Assembly: GCA_003008705.1 (NCBI GenBank)
Contig: PDUO01000012.1
Coordinates: forward strand, 448,870-512,869
Reading direction: 5' to 3'
Origin: Pezicula radicicola
Taxonomy: Eukaryota; Ascomycota; Leotiomycetes; Helotiales; Dermateaceae
DNA length: 64,000 bases
Made by a program: the position numbers and the translations under genes. Positions 12,883 through 24,378 of this stretch are shown here, in pieces. The first letter of the stretch is position 1, and every line of letters starts with the position of its first letter. The notes under the pieces were generated by a model, which was not told the DNA's origin, did no database searches, and saw only the letters and a list, made by a program, of their open reading frames with translations.

Positions 12883-14332
12883 GCTTTCAGCTGTTCAGCC
12901 GTTAGCATGGTCAACAAGAGTTTGGACATGCGCTGCAGCAACGGGAACCATGATGGGAGACCCCAACTTGATACCTCTCGAGTCCGTCTTTGCCTTGAAG
13001 GGTTGTCTCATTTGGCCCAAGAAGAGGCCAGGATTAATTGAGGAAATGAGAGCGGCAGTATAGAAAAGGAGGATGCTAACCTTGTAGGAAGTAAATATTA
13101 CGAGGGGCGAGGCGGCCAGCGTCTCAACATCATTACAAAAACATATAACAATAGAAATTTGCTTTTCTTTGCTTAACCCATGAAATGCCCACCAGACAGA
13201 CAGAGAGACAAAGATCGACCGAAAGGAAAAGGAAGAAAATTGAGTATAGGAGACAGAGACAAAGACAGAGACAGAGAGAATAGTGTACAATCAGAGTAAG
13301 GAGAAAGGAGAAACACTGAAGGGGAACATGATACAAAACTCATCATAGCCAGGCGCCACGAAGTACAATATACTTAAGAACCACGGCGGTTGCAATGCTA
13401 TTTTCGAGAGGCACCCAATAGCCTCTACTGTAAGCACTGAGCCATGCGTCATTCCGTGTCTGTAGGACCTACATCAGGAGGCCCAAGGAGGCTTAGAATC
13501 TGGAAGGCCGTTAGAAGTTCATGTACGTAGGCGCTGTGTGGAGAGTCGAGTCGCATTTTTGGCCTATTACCCATAAGCTGAGGTTGTGTGTTGTCCAATT
13601 GTTTCCTCTACTAGTACGCGCTTGGGGTTGGGCGGCTACAGGATCTGGGAGCCGTCACGTGATCACGGCATATCAGGGATTTTGAAGTAAAATGGCCGAG
13701 GATTTCTCTTTAGGAATCTGACTGCATGCAGATGTATTTTCGTTGCAGATTGACTTTATCGACTGTACTGCAGCCGTAATATATTTAAATATCCTCGTCT
13801 TCCCAGGGAACCGTTGTGTAAATGTTTGCATTTGACCTCGATTCCTAACTAAAAAGAGCCATAAGACTATTGTAGGTACACTGTGCTTGTAAGTTGTGGA
13901 ACCCGAAAGACTGCGCATACAAGTACCACCGATTGACATAGATGTTCCATACATACGTACATACAAGAAGCCATCAAAATAGATGCACATGAGGTGGGTC
14001 ATTCAATGGTTCTGGTAGTACTGCCGAAGAGACTTTTTGGTAGAGGTATTGGTTTCGGTATTTTGTTTGCTACCTGAACGATGCCATAGCTCACTCATCT
14101 GGTGATCTTTGGGGCAAATAATTTATAGACTTGGGCATCCTCGAAATAGCCATCCTGTCGTTATCATCCTTTCTCAAACTGAGAAAATCCATCTCCCTGC
14201 ATATCGCTCAAATGCTCAACTCTCTTTGTCCGCTCATCTACACATAAACAAACAAAACTAACGCCGGCTTTTTACTGCCACAATAAACCCCTCTAGAAGA
14301 GCGTCCTTGAATATTAATCATCGTTACCCCAA
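12883..14332. other. Intergenic: leader of the CFEM gene and 3' flank of dbp5
   Basis: The region holds the presumed long 5' leader of the CFEM gene, a purine-rich simple repeat near 13193-13280 (listed separately), and the 3' flank of dbp5. No coding sequence is supported. Confidence 0.4.
13193..13280. repeat. Low-complexity (RGACA)n purine tract
   Basis: The plus strand shows repeated GACAGA/GACAAA units with interruptions. On the transcribed strand of the CFEM gene this would be a long C/T-rich tract about 320-400 nt upstream of its start codon. Confidence 0.6.
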
Positions 14333-16032
14333 TTAAGCCGTCTTGAAGTTGCTTCCAGCTCGGCTAGACTTGATGACACGCTTGACTACATCCTCCGTCT
14401 CATCCCAGTCATCCTGGTTGAGCTTGATGAGATCGATGTTGTAGATGGATGCAATTTTGGAAAGGGCGTTGAAGGTGTTGCGGTCGTGGACGAAACTGAT
14501 ACTAACACCAACACGTCCAAATCTACCAGTCCGGCCAATTCTGTGGAGATATGTCTCGGCATCTGGTTCGGTCTCTGAGGTACCTTTCATTGGGATGTCG
14601 TAGTTGATAACCATCGAAACGGACTGGACATCAATACCGCGGGCAAGTACGTTAGTAGTGATGAGAACCTTGGAATGCCCAGCTCGAAAGTTCTCAAGAA
14701 TAGCATCTCGCTCTTCACCGTCGAATGCACCATGGATCGCAACAACTTTATGATCTTGCTTCTGCAATTCGGCTGCGATTCTTGATGCAGTGTCTCGTCT
14801 CTATAGATTGATCAGTAAGCAGCTCTTGGATGGACGTCGAGTGAGTCTCCCTACCTTAACGAAAATGATGGATGATCCAATAGTCATCAAGCCATACAGA
14901 GTAACAAGAATGTTATATCTGCTTTCATCAGAGGGACAATCCATGAACATCTGCTTGATGCCAGAGACTGTTAGCTCGTCTTGTCGAAGTTTGATCTGGT
15001 TAGCGTTAGGGCTGAACTCCTCAGCATAGCGCATGACTCCCTCTGGGAAAGTAGCCGAGAACAGCAGGATTTGAGGAGGCTGCTTCGCCTGTTGAGTGAT
15101 CATTCTGAAGTTTGTTAGCAATGACTTAATAGACTGGGGGAGGAGACATACGTCTTGACGCGCAAACATTGATCACCGAGACCCTGTTGATCGAGCATAT
15201 TGTCCGCCTCATCTAAGCACATCATCTTCATCTCGCGCACGTCAAATTGCCTCCGCCTAATCAGGTCCATGACCGTACCAGGAGTGCCAACGACAACCAT
15301 AGATTGGATGCTAGCGCCGCGCTCGACAGTACCAGGCACAGCAGGTTGGATGGTGAGGTGGTCAACAAACTGTCCGATGCTGCGAATGACACCCTCGATC
15401 TGACGAGCAAGCTCGCGACTGGGAGCAAGACAGAGGGCCTGGGGTGTCGTTGGCTTGCTGTAATCAAGACGCGACAGGATCGTAATGACGAAAGCCGCAG
15501 TCTTGCCAGTTCCTGATTGAGATTGGGCGATCATGTTACGAGGTGTCTGAGAGAGCAAGAGAGGAAGTGCCTTCTCTTGGATCTTGGATGGTTTCTTGAA
15601 GTTCATAGAGTATAGTCCTTTTAGGATCTGCTCATTGCTATCGGAGACGTTAGTGAGGCTTAACAGGCATCCACAGCGATAGACTCACATTCCCAGTTGC
15701 TCAAAGCTGCTGACGGAGAATAACGGACTTGCCTCATCGCCTTGCAGATCGCTGAGTTTAACTTCGACTTCATACTCTGTATCGTGCAGGCCCGAGCCGC
15801 CTAATGGTTCTACCGTCCCATCAAATTGAGAGTCTGCAACGCTTGCTGTCTCGGTCTTCGCGCCTTTCGCGCTGGCATCAACGACTGGAGATGGCAGGTC
15901 ATCAGCCCAATCGGTGGACTTTGTTGCAGCTGGGGAGGGTGATGGATTGAATGATGAAGATGAGGCGTCGAGTGTGGACGCTGGCTTCGTGATGCGATCA
16001 GCCAACGAACCGGTGGGCTTCGAGTCAGACAT
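14333..16032 (-). CDS. dbp5: DEAD-box ATP-dependent RNA helicase Dbp5
   Basis: Dbp5 remodels mRNPs at the cytoplasmic face of the nuclear pore during mRNA export and also acts in translation termination. Exons on the minus strand are 16032-15689, 15637-15152, 15104-14855 and 14800-14333, giving 515 residues. Visible motifs are the Q-motif region [10 protein letters not shown], Walker A SGTGKT, the DEAD box, SATFP, and HRIGRTGR in the second RecA lobe. The Dbp5-specific stretch IINYDIP-like [10 protein letters not shown] is present. The N-terminal 110 residues are a polar extension, as usual in the family. An in-frame ATG 60 nt further upstream (16092) exists, but [14 protein letters not shown] matches the expected N-terminus better. 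It is divergent from bzz1. Confidence 0.95.
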
Positions 16033-16668
16033 CTTGGGTGTCGAGAGTGAATGAATAGGTAGATGAAGAAGTTGACGACGACTATGCGCCAAGTAGATCT
16101 AAGAGGCCTTCGATCTTTGTGGTGCGCACTCTTGGAATGTGAATTGTTTGTTGATGTTGGAGTGGAGTGGATTGGGTGACCGTCAACAAATTGTGAAGGC
16201 GACCGGGTATGATTCGAGATGGTGGGACGCGTAGCGCACTAGCGGATGTGCAAGACGAGCAGGCTGAAGGTGAAAGAGTGACGCTGGAATGAGATCCTAT
16301 TCGCTGTGTAAGAGACGTGAACTTTACAATGTTGAAGCTTTCAAAGAGCTCATAGGTACTCCGTAGAGCTTCCAAAAACATTTCTGTTACCCCGCGGTGC
16401 CACAATGACACAAAGAGCTTGAATTTCGGCGGATACGATTACCCGCTCCGATTCTCCAAAGGCTGAGCACCCTTGCCCCTGATTGATGGGAATGCACTTG
16501 TACCGCGCAGTAGTAGAGTAGTGGTGGGGTATCCTACCCGTTGACTTGTCCGTCGCATCTCACTTCCAGCGAGGCATAAACCAAAAATCCACCGGTTGTT
16601 GTTGCTGGCGCACCATGTTACATGCGCCCTATGACTTGATCCCCAAGTGATTTCTGTCTGCCGCAAAA
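16033..16668. promoter_or_regulatory. Bidirectional promoter between dbp5 and bzz1
   Basis: The two start codons face away from each other with about 636 nt between them and no coding signal. The segment must therefore supply both promoters. No specific binding site was recognised. Confidence 0.5.
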
Positions 16669-19073
16669 ATGGCAGAAGTAGATATAGCTCCGCAATTCGG
16701 TCTGGAGTTGAAGGTCAGTCAGCGCATGCAAATGCAAATGCAGATGCAATGCCAGCAAAGGCAAGCCGACTATGATGATCCGAACTGACGCTTTATCCCG
16801 CAGGACGCCTTCAAGCCCGTCAATGCATGGGTTGGAAATGGAATTGCGTGGCTCGACGACATACAGTCCTTCTACCGGGAACGAAGTGCTATCGAGAAGG
16901 AATACGCAGCGAAACTCAATGGCCTTGCGAAGAAGTATTTCGAGAGGAAATCCAAAAAGTCAAGCAGTCTAAGCGTGGGGGATACACCTGCTATGACCCC
17001 TGGGTCACTCGAAAGGTAAGGCTTCTTCTCACCTCCAAGTGTTGCATAGTCATTAACAAACCTCCCTAGTGCCTCATTAACAATATGGACAACTCAACTC
17101 ACAACCCTCGAATCCCGAGCAGCGGAACACGATCGATTTGGAGGGGAGTTAATAACACAACTCGCAGACCCGGTAAAGGTCCTCGCCGGGCGATATGAAG
17201 AACTCCGGAAGAAGCATGCCGACTATGCCGATAAATTGGAAAAGGAGAGAGAGTCTACGTATGGCGATTTACGGAAGATGAAGGGAAAGTATGATGCATC
17301 TTGCCAGGAACTGGAGAATAAACGGAAGAAGGCCGAGAGTGCATTCGACTTCTCCAAATCCAAAGCTCAACTTGCCTATCAGCAGCAGGTTACGGAGATG
17401 AATAACACCAAGAATAGTTATTTGATCGCCATCCGGGTCACAAACAAGCAGAAAGAAAAGTACTATCATGAGTATGTACCGGATCTGCTAGATAGTCTTC
17501 AGGATTTGTCGGAATCACGTACAGTGAAGCTTAACGGTATCTGGACGTTAGCCGCGCAGCTTGAGAATGGCATGCTGACAAGAAGCACGGATTTCGTTAA
17601 TCACTTGCTTACTGAAATACCCCGGAACCAGCCTATGCTTGACTCGATGATGTTCGTTAGACACAATGTGAGCCCCTGGCAGGAGCCCATGGATAAGGGA
17701 TTTGAGCCAAGTCCGGTCTGGCACGACGATGACCAGATGGTAGTCGATGACACGGCGAAAGTATACCTACGGAATGTTCTGGGCAAATCAAAAAGTCAGC
17801 TAGGTGAGTTGAGACGGCAGGTCGACACAAAGCGCAGAGAAGTTGAGGGAGCAAAAAAAGTGAAGCAGCTCATTAGAGAAGGAAGAGACAAGAGGGATGA
17901 AGTTGAAATTGTTACAGCAATATTTCGATTGCAGGAAGACCTCCATCAAACAGACCATAAGCGTCTGACCGCGGAGGTCGAGACAGATACGATCACGCAG
18001 GCAGTTGGTGATGTTACATTGGGCGCCAAAAGTCACAACTTCAAGTCACAAACCTTTAAGATACCCACAAACTGTGATTTGTGTGGTGAACGAATATGGG
18101 GTCTATCAGCGAAGGGGTTCGACTGCAGGGATTGTGGCTACACATGTCATAGCAAGTGTGAAATGAAGGTCCCCGCAGAATGTCCTGGAGAGCAAACGAA
18201 GGAGGAGAGGAAGAAACTGAAGGCAGAAAGGCAAGAAGCTGCCACAAATGCAAGGCCAGTTTCTATGATTGGGAATGGCAGCAGTGCCGAGTTGCCAGCA
18301 ATCAGTCGGACCAACACAATGACTTCCTTGAGCTCGGGTTTTTCTGCAAGTGCGCAGCGATCCGCCTCCGGGATGTCAAGGACGCCGACAGAGGAGAATA
18401 GTCCTCCTGAGCGAGCTGGTACCATCAAGGCAAGTTCTGTTAGTGGGACAAATACAATTCGGAAAAATCGAGTTGTGGCCCCTCCTCCAGCGGCATATAT
18501 CAGTGAACTGCCAGGTAGCTCTGTGAATGGAAACGGGTCATCGAATGAGCAGAAAGGAAAGATGATATATGCCTATGAAGCAAATGGCGAAGGTGAAGTC
18601 ACCGTTGCAGAAGGCAAAGAGGTTGTCATTCTCGAGGGAGATGGTAAGCATAATTGAATGATTGAAAACATTATTCTTTATCAGATTGCTAACTAGAACT
18701 GTCAGACGGCGGATGGACCAAGGTCAAGGCAGGCTACAGAGAAGGACTTGTTCCGACGGCCTACCTTGAAGTTCTATCCGGCCCAGCACGCCCAGCCTCC
18801 ATCTACTCGAACTCTGGTTCCTCAGTAGGTGGCAGCACGGTCGGCGTTGTAGGTAAAAAACAAGGGCCGGCCGTGGCCCCCAAACGCGGAGCAAAGAAGC
18901 TCAAATACGTCGAGGCATTATATCCATATGATGCACAGAGTGATGCAGAACATAGCATGGTAGAAGGAGAGAAATTTGTCCTCATCCGTCCTGATTCCGG
19001 TGATGGGTGGATTGAAGTTGAGAAGGGAGGCGAGACAAGGAGTGTGCCAGCGAACTATGTGCAGCAGGTGTAG
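16669..19073 (+). CDS. bzz1: F-BAR, C1 and double-SH3 protein Bzz1
   Basis: Bzz1 is a membrane-curving adaptor that activates WASP/Las17 at endocytic actin patches. Exons 16669-16713, 16804-17015, 17070-18643 and 18706-19073 give 732 residues. The N-terminus (about 10-290) is an F-BAR domain with the FCH signature (DAFKPVNAWVGNGIAW, then RERSAIEKEYAAKL) and long charged helices. A C1 zinc domain at about 408-456 has the ordered H-x12-C-x2-C...C-x2-C...H-x2-C-x6-C pattern. SH3 domains lie at about 583-635 (ending GLVPTAYLEV) and 673-732 (ending VPANYVQQV). A Ser/Thr-rich linker separates C1 and SH3. The domain order is diagnostic for the Bzz1 family. Confidence 0.95.
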
Positions 19074-21752
19074 ATAGTCATGATCAACGAATGGGGATTG
19101 AGGCGCGTTTGCATGGCGACGGTGGTGTTCTCTCGATTCTTTGATCTTCTGGTTTATTATTCGGCGGTTGTCACCCAAATTCAACGTCGTCGCATTCGTT
19201 CATCAATCATGCTGGGTTTCAATCGGGATCAATTATCATGAAGGGGTAGGCATCAAAAGAGATTATTTTGTAGATAGTTCTTGAATTCGAAATGCGACCG
19301 TACCTATTTAAAATATCCTCTCCTACTACATGGTAGTCCCCAAGTGACGACGACATAAAAAATTATCTTTTGGGATATACTCAGACGTCGAGAATCTCGA
19401 GATTATTACCGAGTCGTTCGATCAATTGAAAAATTATTGATCAAAAACAACAGCCCTATTACTATTATTATATTATCATTATTCATAACGCGTGTCTCGA
19501 AATAATTCGAGAATGAGTGGTGCCAACTTGGCAAAACCTCATCCACCACTCCTCCCGAGTTCCAAAGCCAGGTTTTTCTTTTCTGCCAAGAACTCACCAG
19601 TCTCACCAGTCTCAGCTTCTCCGGGCTCTTAGCCTCTCAGCCTCTCACTCGTACCTTTCGTACTTCGTACGATGCCTTTTTAAGATCAGCCACTTCAACA
19701 ACACGCCACCAGTGAGTGCCACAGTAGTGCCACCACTCACCATAGGTGTGCTTTCTACAGGAAAGTTCTGCATCCTGCCATGCCTGGGTTTCTCTATCTG
19801 TTCGGCGTCCGTCGTGTCCGAAGAATTACCTTTGTACGAGTAGTAGGTAGAAGTAAAGTCTCTCAGAATGGCAAATGTAAATCCAAATCCCAAATCCCAC
19901 TTTTTTGTTGTTTTGTATTTAAGTTGATAGGATCAGCTGACTTTGAATACGGTGTGAACCTGGATGAAAGAACCAAGGAAAGAGTGCCGGTACGAAGTAT
20001 GGAGATGAAGGATCAGAATCATGCAGCTAGGTTCGTTGTTGTGTACTGTATGCTGGTTGGAAGTTCCAAAGTGGAAGTTTTCGATGATGATGATGTTCGG
20101 GTCCCTGGTTAATACTCCGTATGTTTTTGGGAGGGGGGGTTTGTTGTTGTTTTTTGCTCGTGCTTTTTTGAAAAGCCCTGTTCTTGCGAACCTGCTTGCA
20201 CAATCACAATCAACGATTCCGACAATGATTCCCACTGTGGAGTGCTGTAGGCCTGTGGCCTGTGGCCTGTCCGCCTACGATGTGGGTGTGGTGGAGTGGA
20301 TGGGCTAACCCCAGTTACAGTTAACTTACTAACCCCTTGCAGGGTTGTTTACTCTGTAAACGGTCGCACCACTTGTTAAAGAGATGGGTGTGAGAGGGTG
20401 GGAGCGAAGCGAGAGAAAAAAATATATAGTCACAATAATCATAAGGGATGAGGATTGAGGAAAGAAAGGAGAGGGAACTCAGGGAAGGGAATACTGTAAT
20501 GAATATGGGGCATGGGTCCCCGTACGGAGAGAACTTATTGTAGAGTAGTAGAAGTGAGATGTGAGATGAGAGAAGTATTGGTTGGAGATTAATACTGGGG
20601 CAAATCGGGTATTGGTTCGTACCGTCACGGGTATTGATTTTGCTCACTTACTCACATGTGGAATCGTGGATGTCTGTGTGGACGTTGGGGAATAATTAAG
20701 GAGGCGAGAATTAGAAAAGTGAGAGGCAGCATGCATTGCAGTATTGTAAGTATGATAGAGGAGAAGAGGTCGGTGGAGGTTGGCGGGTTGGCGAGGTTGG
20801 TGAGGTTGGAGCAATAATGTCAAGATTGTGATGGGAAGGTATGACGATGTTTTTGCTGATTACTCGCAGGTGCAAATTGTGAATGGCAGTCGAGCGCCAG
20901 ACTGAAACATCCAAGGAGGCTGTGTTGAATGTGCTGCAGTCAGAAAATACTGGAGAAAGAAGGTTGGCAAGCTGGATGGGGGTGATGGGACATGATGGGG
21001 CACGATGGGCAGTGGATGGGATGGTCAGCATGGATTCATCGAGATGGCAGTCCAGCGTATCCAATAAGCCTAAAAGAAACCGTAAAGATGGAGAGTCAAG
21101 GGGATGAACACCCTGGAACTCCCTGGAACTCACGACACCGCCAAGAGACCGTGTCTTGAAATAGAAAGGGGCAACATTACTTGCCCCCATGAGACCCGCC
21201 GCAGTCGCCCGCCCCAAGAATTATCCGAACGTCAACTAAGCGTGCTAGGCAAGCCACAGGCACGCCAAGAGTCCAAACAGTGGGTTTAGGTGGGTTGGGT
21301 CCCTGCAAGCCCTGCCATTGCGTCCCTGCTCGCTATGCCGGCGAATCTTAAAGTGATGGAAGCGACACGGGCATCCCTGATAATCGCGAGCGTAGAATCG
21401 TAGATATTGGCCAGCTCTCCAGCCGTCACTCTTGGTTTCCTTCCTCTCTCTTTTCTCTCCTGTATCTCCTGCGTTGTTCGACCTTTTTCGACAGCAAACC
21501 CCCTCCATTATTTCAACCCTCTTAAGGCATTACCATCACTCGTTTGTGGTTGCCAACTTCAACTTCTTCTTTTAGTTTAAAAAAAAAGACTATTCTAATT
21601 GACTACTTCTCGACTCGTCTCTCACTCTTTTTGAGACTGTCAACAATCGTTTCCTGTGCATTTTTGACCTGCATATAACGAGTATCAAAACCGATTTACC
21701 ACCAACACTACAATCCACACACAACTTCATACCGCTGAATCCCCCCATCAAT
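19074..21752. other. Long intergenic region upstream of the GH72 gene
   Basis: This 2.7-kb stretch contains only frames with no recognisable domain and no codon-like bias. From about 21420 it becomes strongly pyrimidine-rich up to the start at 21753, as in highly expressed fungal genes with long leaders. The length suggests an extended promoter for the wall gene. Confidence 0.45.
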
Positions 21753-23234
21753 ATGAAGTCTTTCACCGCAGTCGCCGCATTGGCTGCTGTATCCGGCGTC
21801 CTCGCAACTCCTACTCCCGCAGAGCTCGAGGTTCGCGCATCAACCACAGCTTCAACCTCCCTCCCCACAGTCACAGTCAAGGGAAATGGTCCGCAGCCTT
21901 CAATCCACACGTCGAGAGTCAATTGCTAACCCTTCCCAGCTTTCTTCGCAGGAGACGACCGTTTCTACATCCGTGGAGTCGACTACCAGCCGGGAGGATC
22001 CTCCGACCTTGTTGATCCCATCGCAGATGAGACAACCTGTACCCGTGATATCGAGAAATTCTCCGACTTGGGCATCAACACGGTCCGTGTCTACACTGTC
22101 GACAACACCGCCAACCACGATGCATGCATGACCGCTCTGGCAGCAGCCGGCATCTACTTGGTCCTCGATGTCAACACCCCTCTCTACTCCCTCAACCGAG
22201 CTACCCCAGCTGCTTCATACAACGCAGTCTACCTCCAGAACATCTTCGCTACCATTGACGCATTTGCCAACTACACCAACACCTTGGCTTTCTTCTCTGG
22301 TAACGAGGTTATCAACGATGATACTACCACCTCTGCTGCTCCATACGTCAAGGCCGTCACTCGTGATATGAGACAGTACATCGGCAACCGCGGATACCGT
22401 CAGATCCCTGTTGGATACTCTGCTGCTGATGTTGATTCCAACCGTATGGAGATGGCTCAATACATGAACTGCGGCACCGATGATGAGCGCAGTGACTTCT
22501 TCGCTTTCAACGACTACTCCTGGTGTGATCCTTCTTCCTTCACCACCTCCGGTTGGGACCAGAAGGTCAAGAACTTCACTGGTTACGGTCTGCCCATTTT
22601 GTAAGTTTGCTCCATTTTTGGATACATGAAAATACGTCTAACAAACCACAGCCTTTCCGAATATGGTTGCATCACCAACACCCGTCAATTCGAGGAGACT
22701 GCTGCTCTTTACAACACTGAAATGACTGGCGTCTACTCTGGTGGTCTCGTCTACGAGTACTCCGAGGAGGGCAACGGTTATGGTCTTGTTTCCATTGACG
22801 GCACCACTGTTACCACTAACGATGACTACACTGCTCTCAAGACCGCATTTGCTGGCGTCACCAACCCAACCGGTGATGGAGGATACAACTCTACTGCTGG
22901 ATCCAGCGCTTGCCCAGCCCAATCTTCCACATGGAACGTCACCAGCGATGCTCTCCCAGCTATCCCAGCCAAGGCTCTCGCTTACTCCAAGACCGGTGCT
23001 GGAACTGGTGCTGGTCTTACTGGAGCTGGATCTCAAAACGCCGGCGATACCTCCACTAGAACTGCCACCGCAGGCTCTGGTACCGCTACCCAGACTGCAT
23101 CTGGTACTTCCTCCACCAGCAGCTCCACCTCCAAGTCTGCTGCCTCTTCCCTCCAGTCCCCTCTCGACCGCCAGCCAATGATCATTGGAGCCCTCTGCAT
23201 TGCTTTCACCTTCATGGGAGCAACTCTTTTGTAA
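21753..23234 (+). CDS. GPI-anchored beta-1,3-glucanosyltransferase, GH72 (Gas/Gel type)
   Basis: The enzyme cuts and rejoins beta-1,3-glucan chains at the plasma membrane and wall. Exons 21753-21888, 21940-22600 and 22652-23234 give 459 residues. A signal peptide (about 1-18) is followed by the GH72 catalytic domain. The acid/base is Glu168 in SGNEVIN and the nucleophile is Glu269 in LSEYGC; their 101-residue spacing fits the family. The C-terminal cysteine-rich X8/CBM43 module of Gas1-type proteins is absent, so this is the short Gel1-like class. A Ser/Thr-rich stretch and a hydrophobic tail ending ATLL mark a GPI-attachment signal. The first intron has a weak donor (GTCCGC) but keeps phase and the expected sequence. 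Confidence 0.95.
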
Positions 23235-24378
23235 GAAAATATGAGTTGTACATATGATGAACGGTGCGACGGAGGCAAGACGCAATAATAAGAAATGCTG
23301 AGCCACGTATTTGAATCTGGATTCGATGACGGAGAGAACTAAGACTATGTACGTCTTTGACGACGGGAGGATGGCATACCCGGCGGACGTAACATGATTG
23401 CTTGATCAGCATTTGGAGGTGTTCTTTTGTTATATTTTCCTTCTTTGGTAGTTCCTGCATTATATTATGGAACTCGTATGAAAAATAGAGGAAACTTCTT
23501 TACATCAGCGTTTTCTTTCTCCGGTTTGCTCATGCTATGTATAATTGTAATCTGATGCTTGTTCCTTGACTTGCTCTTTACACTTCAATCTTGCACAGAT
23601 GTGATGGGCCTTATCGTACAAAGCCAGTATTGTAGGCGAAGAAACGCGGACCGAAACGACTGAGTTTATGTTCGCACATCGTAGCGATGTTTGATTATTA
23701 CATGAAGGAATAACGGAGTCGTACGTGTCTTGGTTTATGTTTAGAACAAAAGTTTCGAAAAGAGCAGTGGTCACATGACTATCCTCAAACACGCTAGCCT
23801 TAACGTACAACAACAAACGGTAGGTACCATCTCAACCTCTGTAGTAATATTCTAATCTTTTAAAGTCTTAACTACTAGAAGCTCTAGTTAAAAGTAGGTA
23901 AGATAATATTTGTCTATAGCTATAGTGTTATTGTGTCTTACTAGAGGGGGATTAGGTTAAAGGTAAACTTAAATAAACTATACTACCTAGGTACTTACCT
24001 ACTTACTTTACTTTACTTTACTTATCTCTTAACCTATCTATTCTACTTAAAATTGGCAGTGAGTGAAGTAATAAATAACAGTCTACAATATGTGGTAGGT
24101 AGGTGATAAAGTGTTATTTTATTAGTGATGTGATGAAGTGAAGTGAAGTGAATTTCCCAATTTAAGGTAAGTAACTACCTAGCTAGGTAGAGAATGACTG
24201 AATAAAATTTCGTTTTTCCTTCCCCCTTTTTCCCCCCTTTCCTTACGACAAAATTATAACTACGTAAGTAATTTACTTGTGTAGAAACTCAACTAACCCT
24301 ATAATTTCCCCCCAAGAAGTGTTCTTGTACTTATTTCCTTCAGATAAGTGGCTATCTGTTGTTTCGTTTCCTTTCCTT
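23235..24378. other. Convergent AT-rich spacer with short repeats
   Basis: The spacer separates the GH72 and GH43 genes, which point toward each other. Between about 23880 and 24200 it is very AT-rich, with repeated ACTTACTTTACTT-like and TGAAGTGAAGTGA-like units and CTACCTAGGTA motifs. No gene is seen. Confidence 0.45.

Noticed and set aside
13673..14002. Minus-strand frame of 109 codons between the CFEM gene and dbp5
   Set aside because: No recognisable domain; it lies in the 3' flank of dbp5 and has no splice partners.
16033..16092. 20-residue upstream extension of Dbp5
   Set aside because: In frame, but the downstream MSDSKPTG start fits the family better and the extension has no conserved feature.
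19780..20308. Overlapping frames on both strands upstream of the GH72 gene
   Set aside because: Low-complexity, cysteine-rich translations without domains; base composition looks like spacer.
20711..21217. Minus-strand frame of 168 codons
   Set aside because: No domain or homologous motif, and it overlaps a promoter-like region; not supported as a gene.
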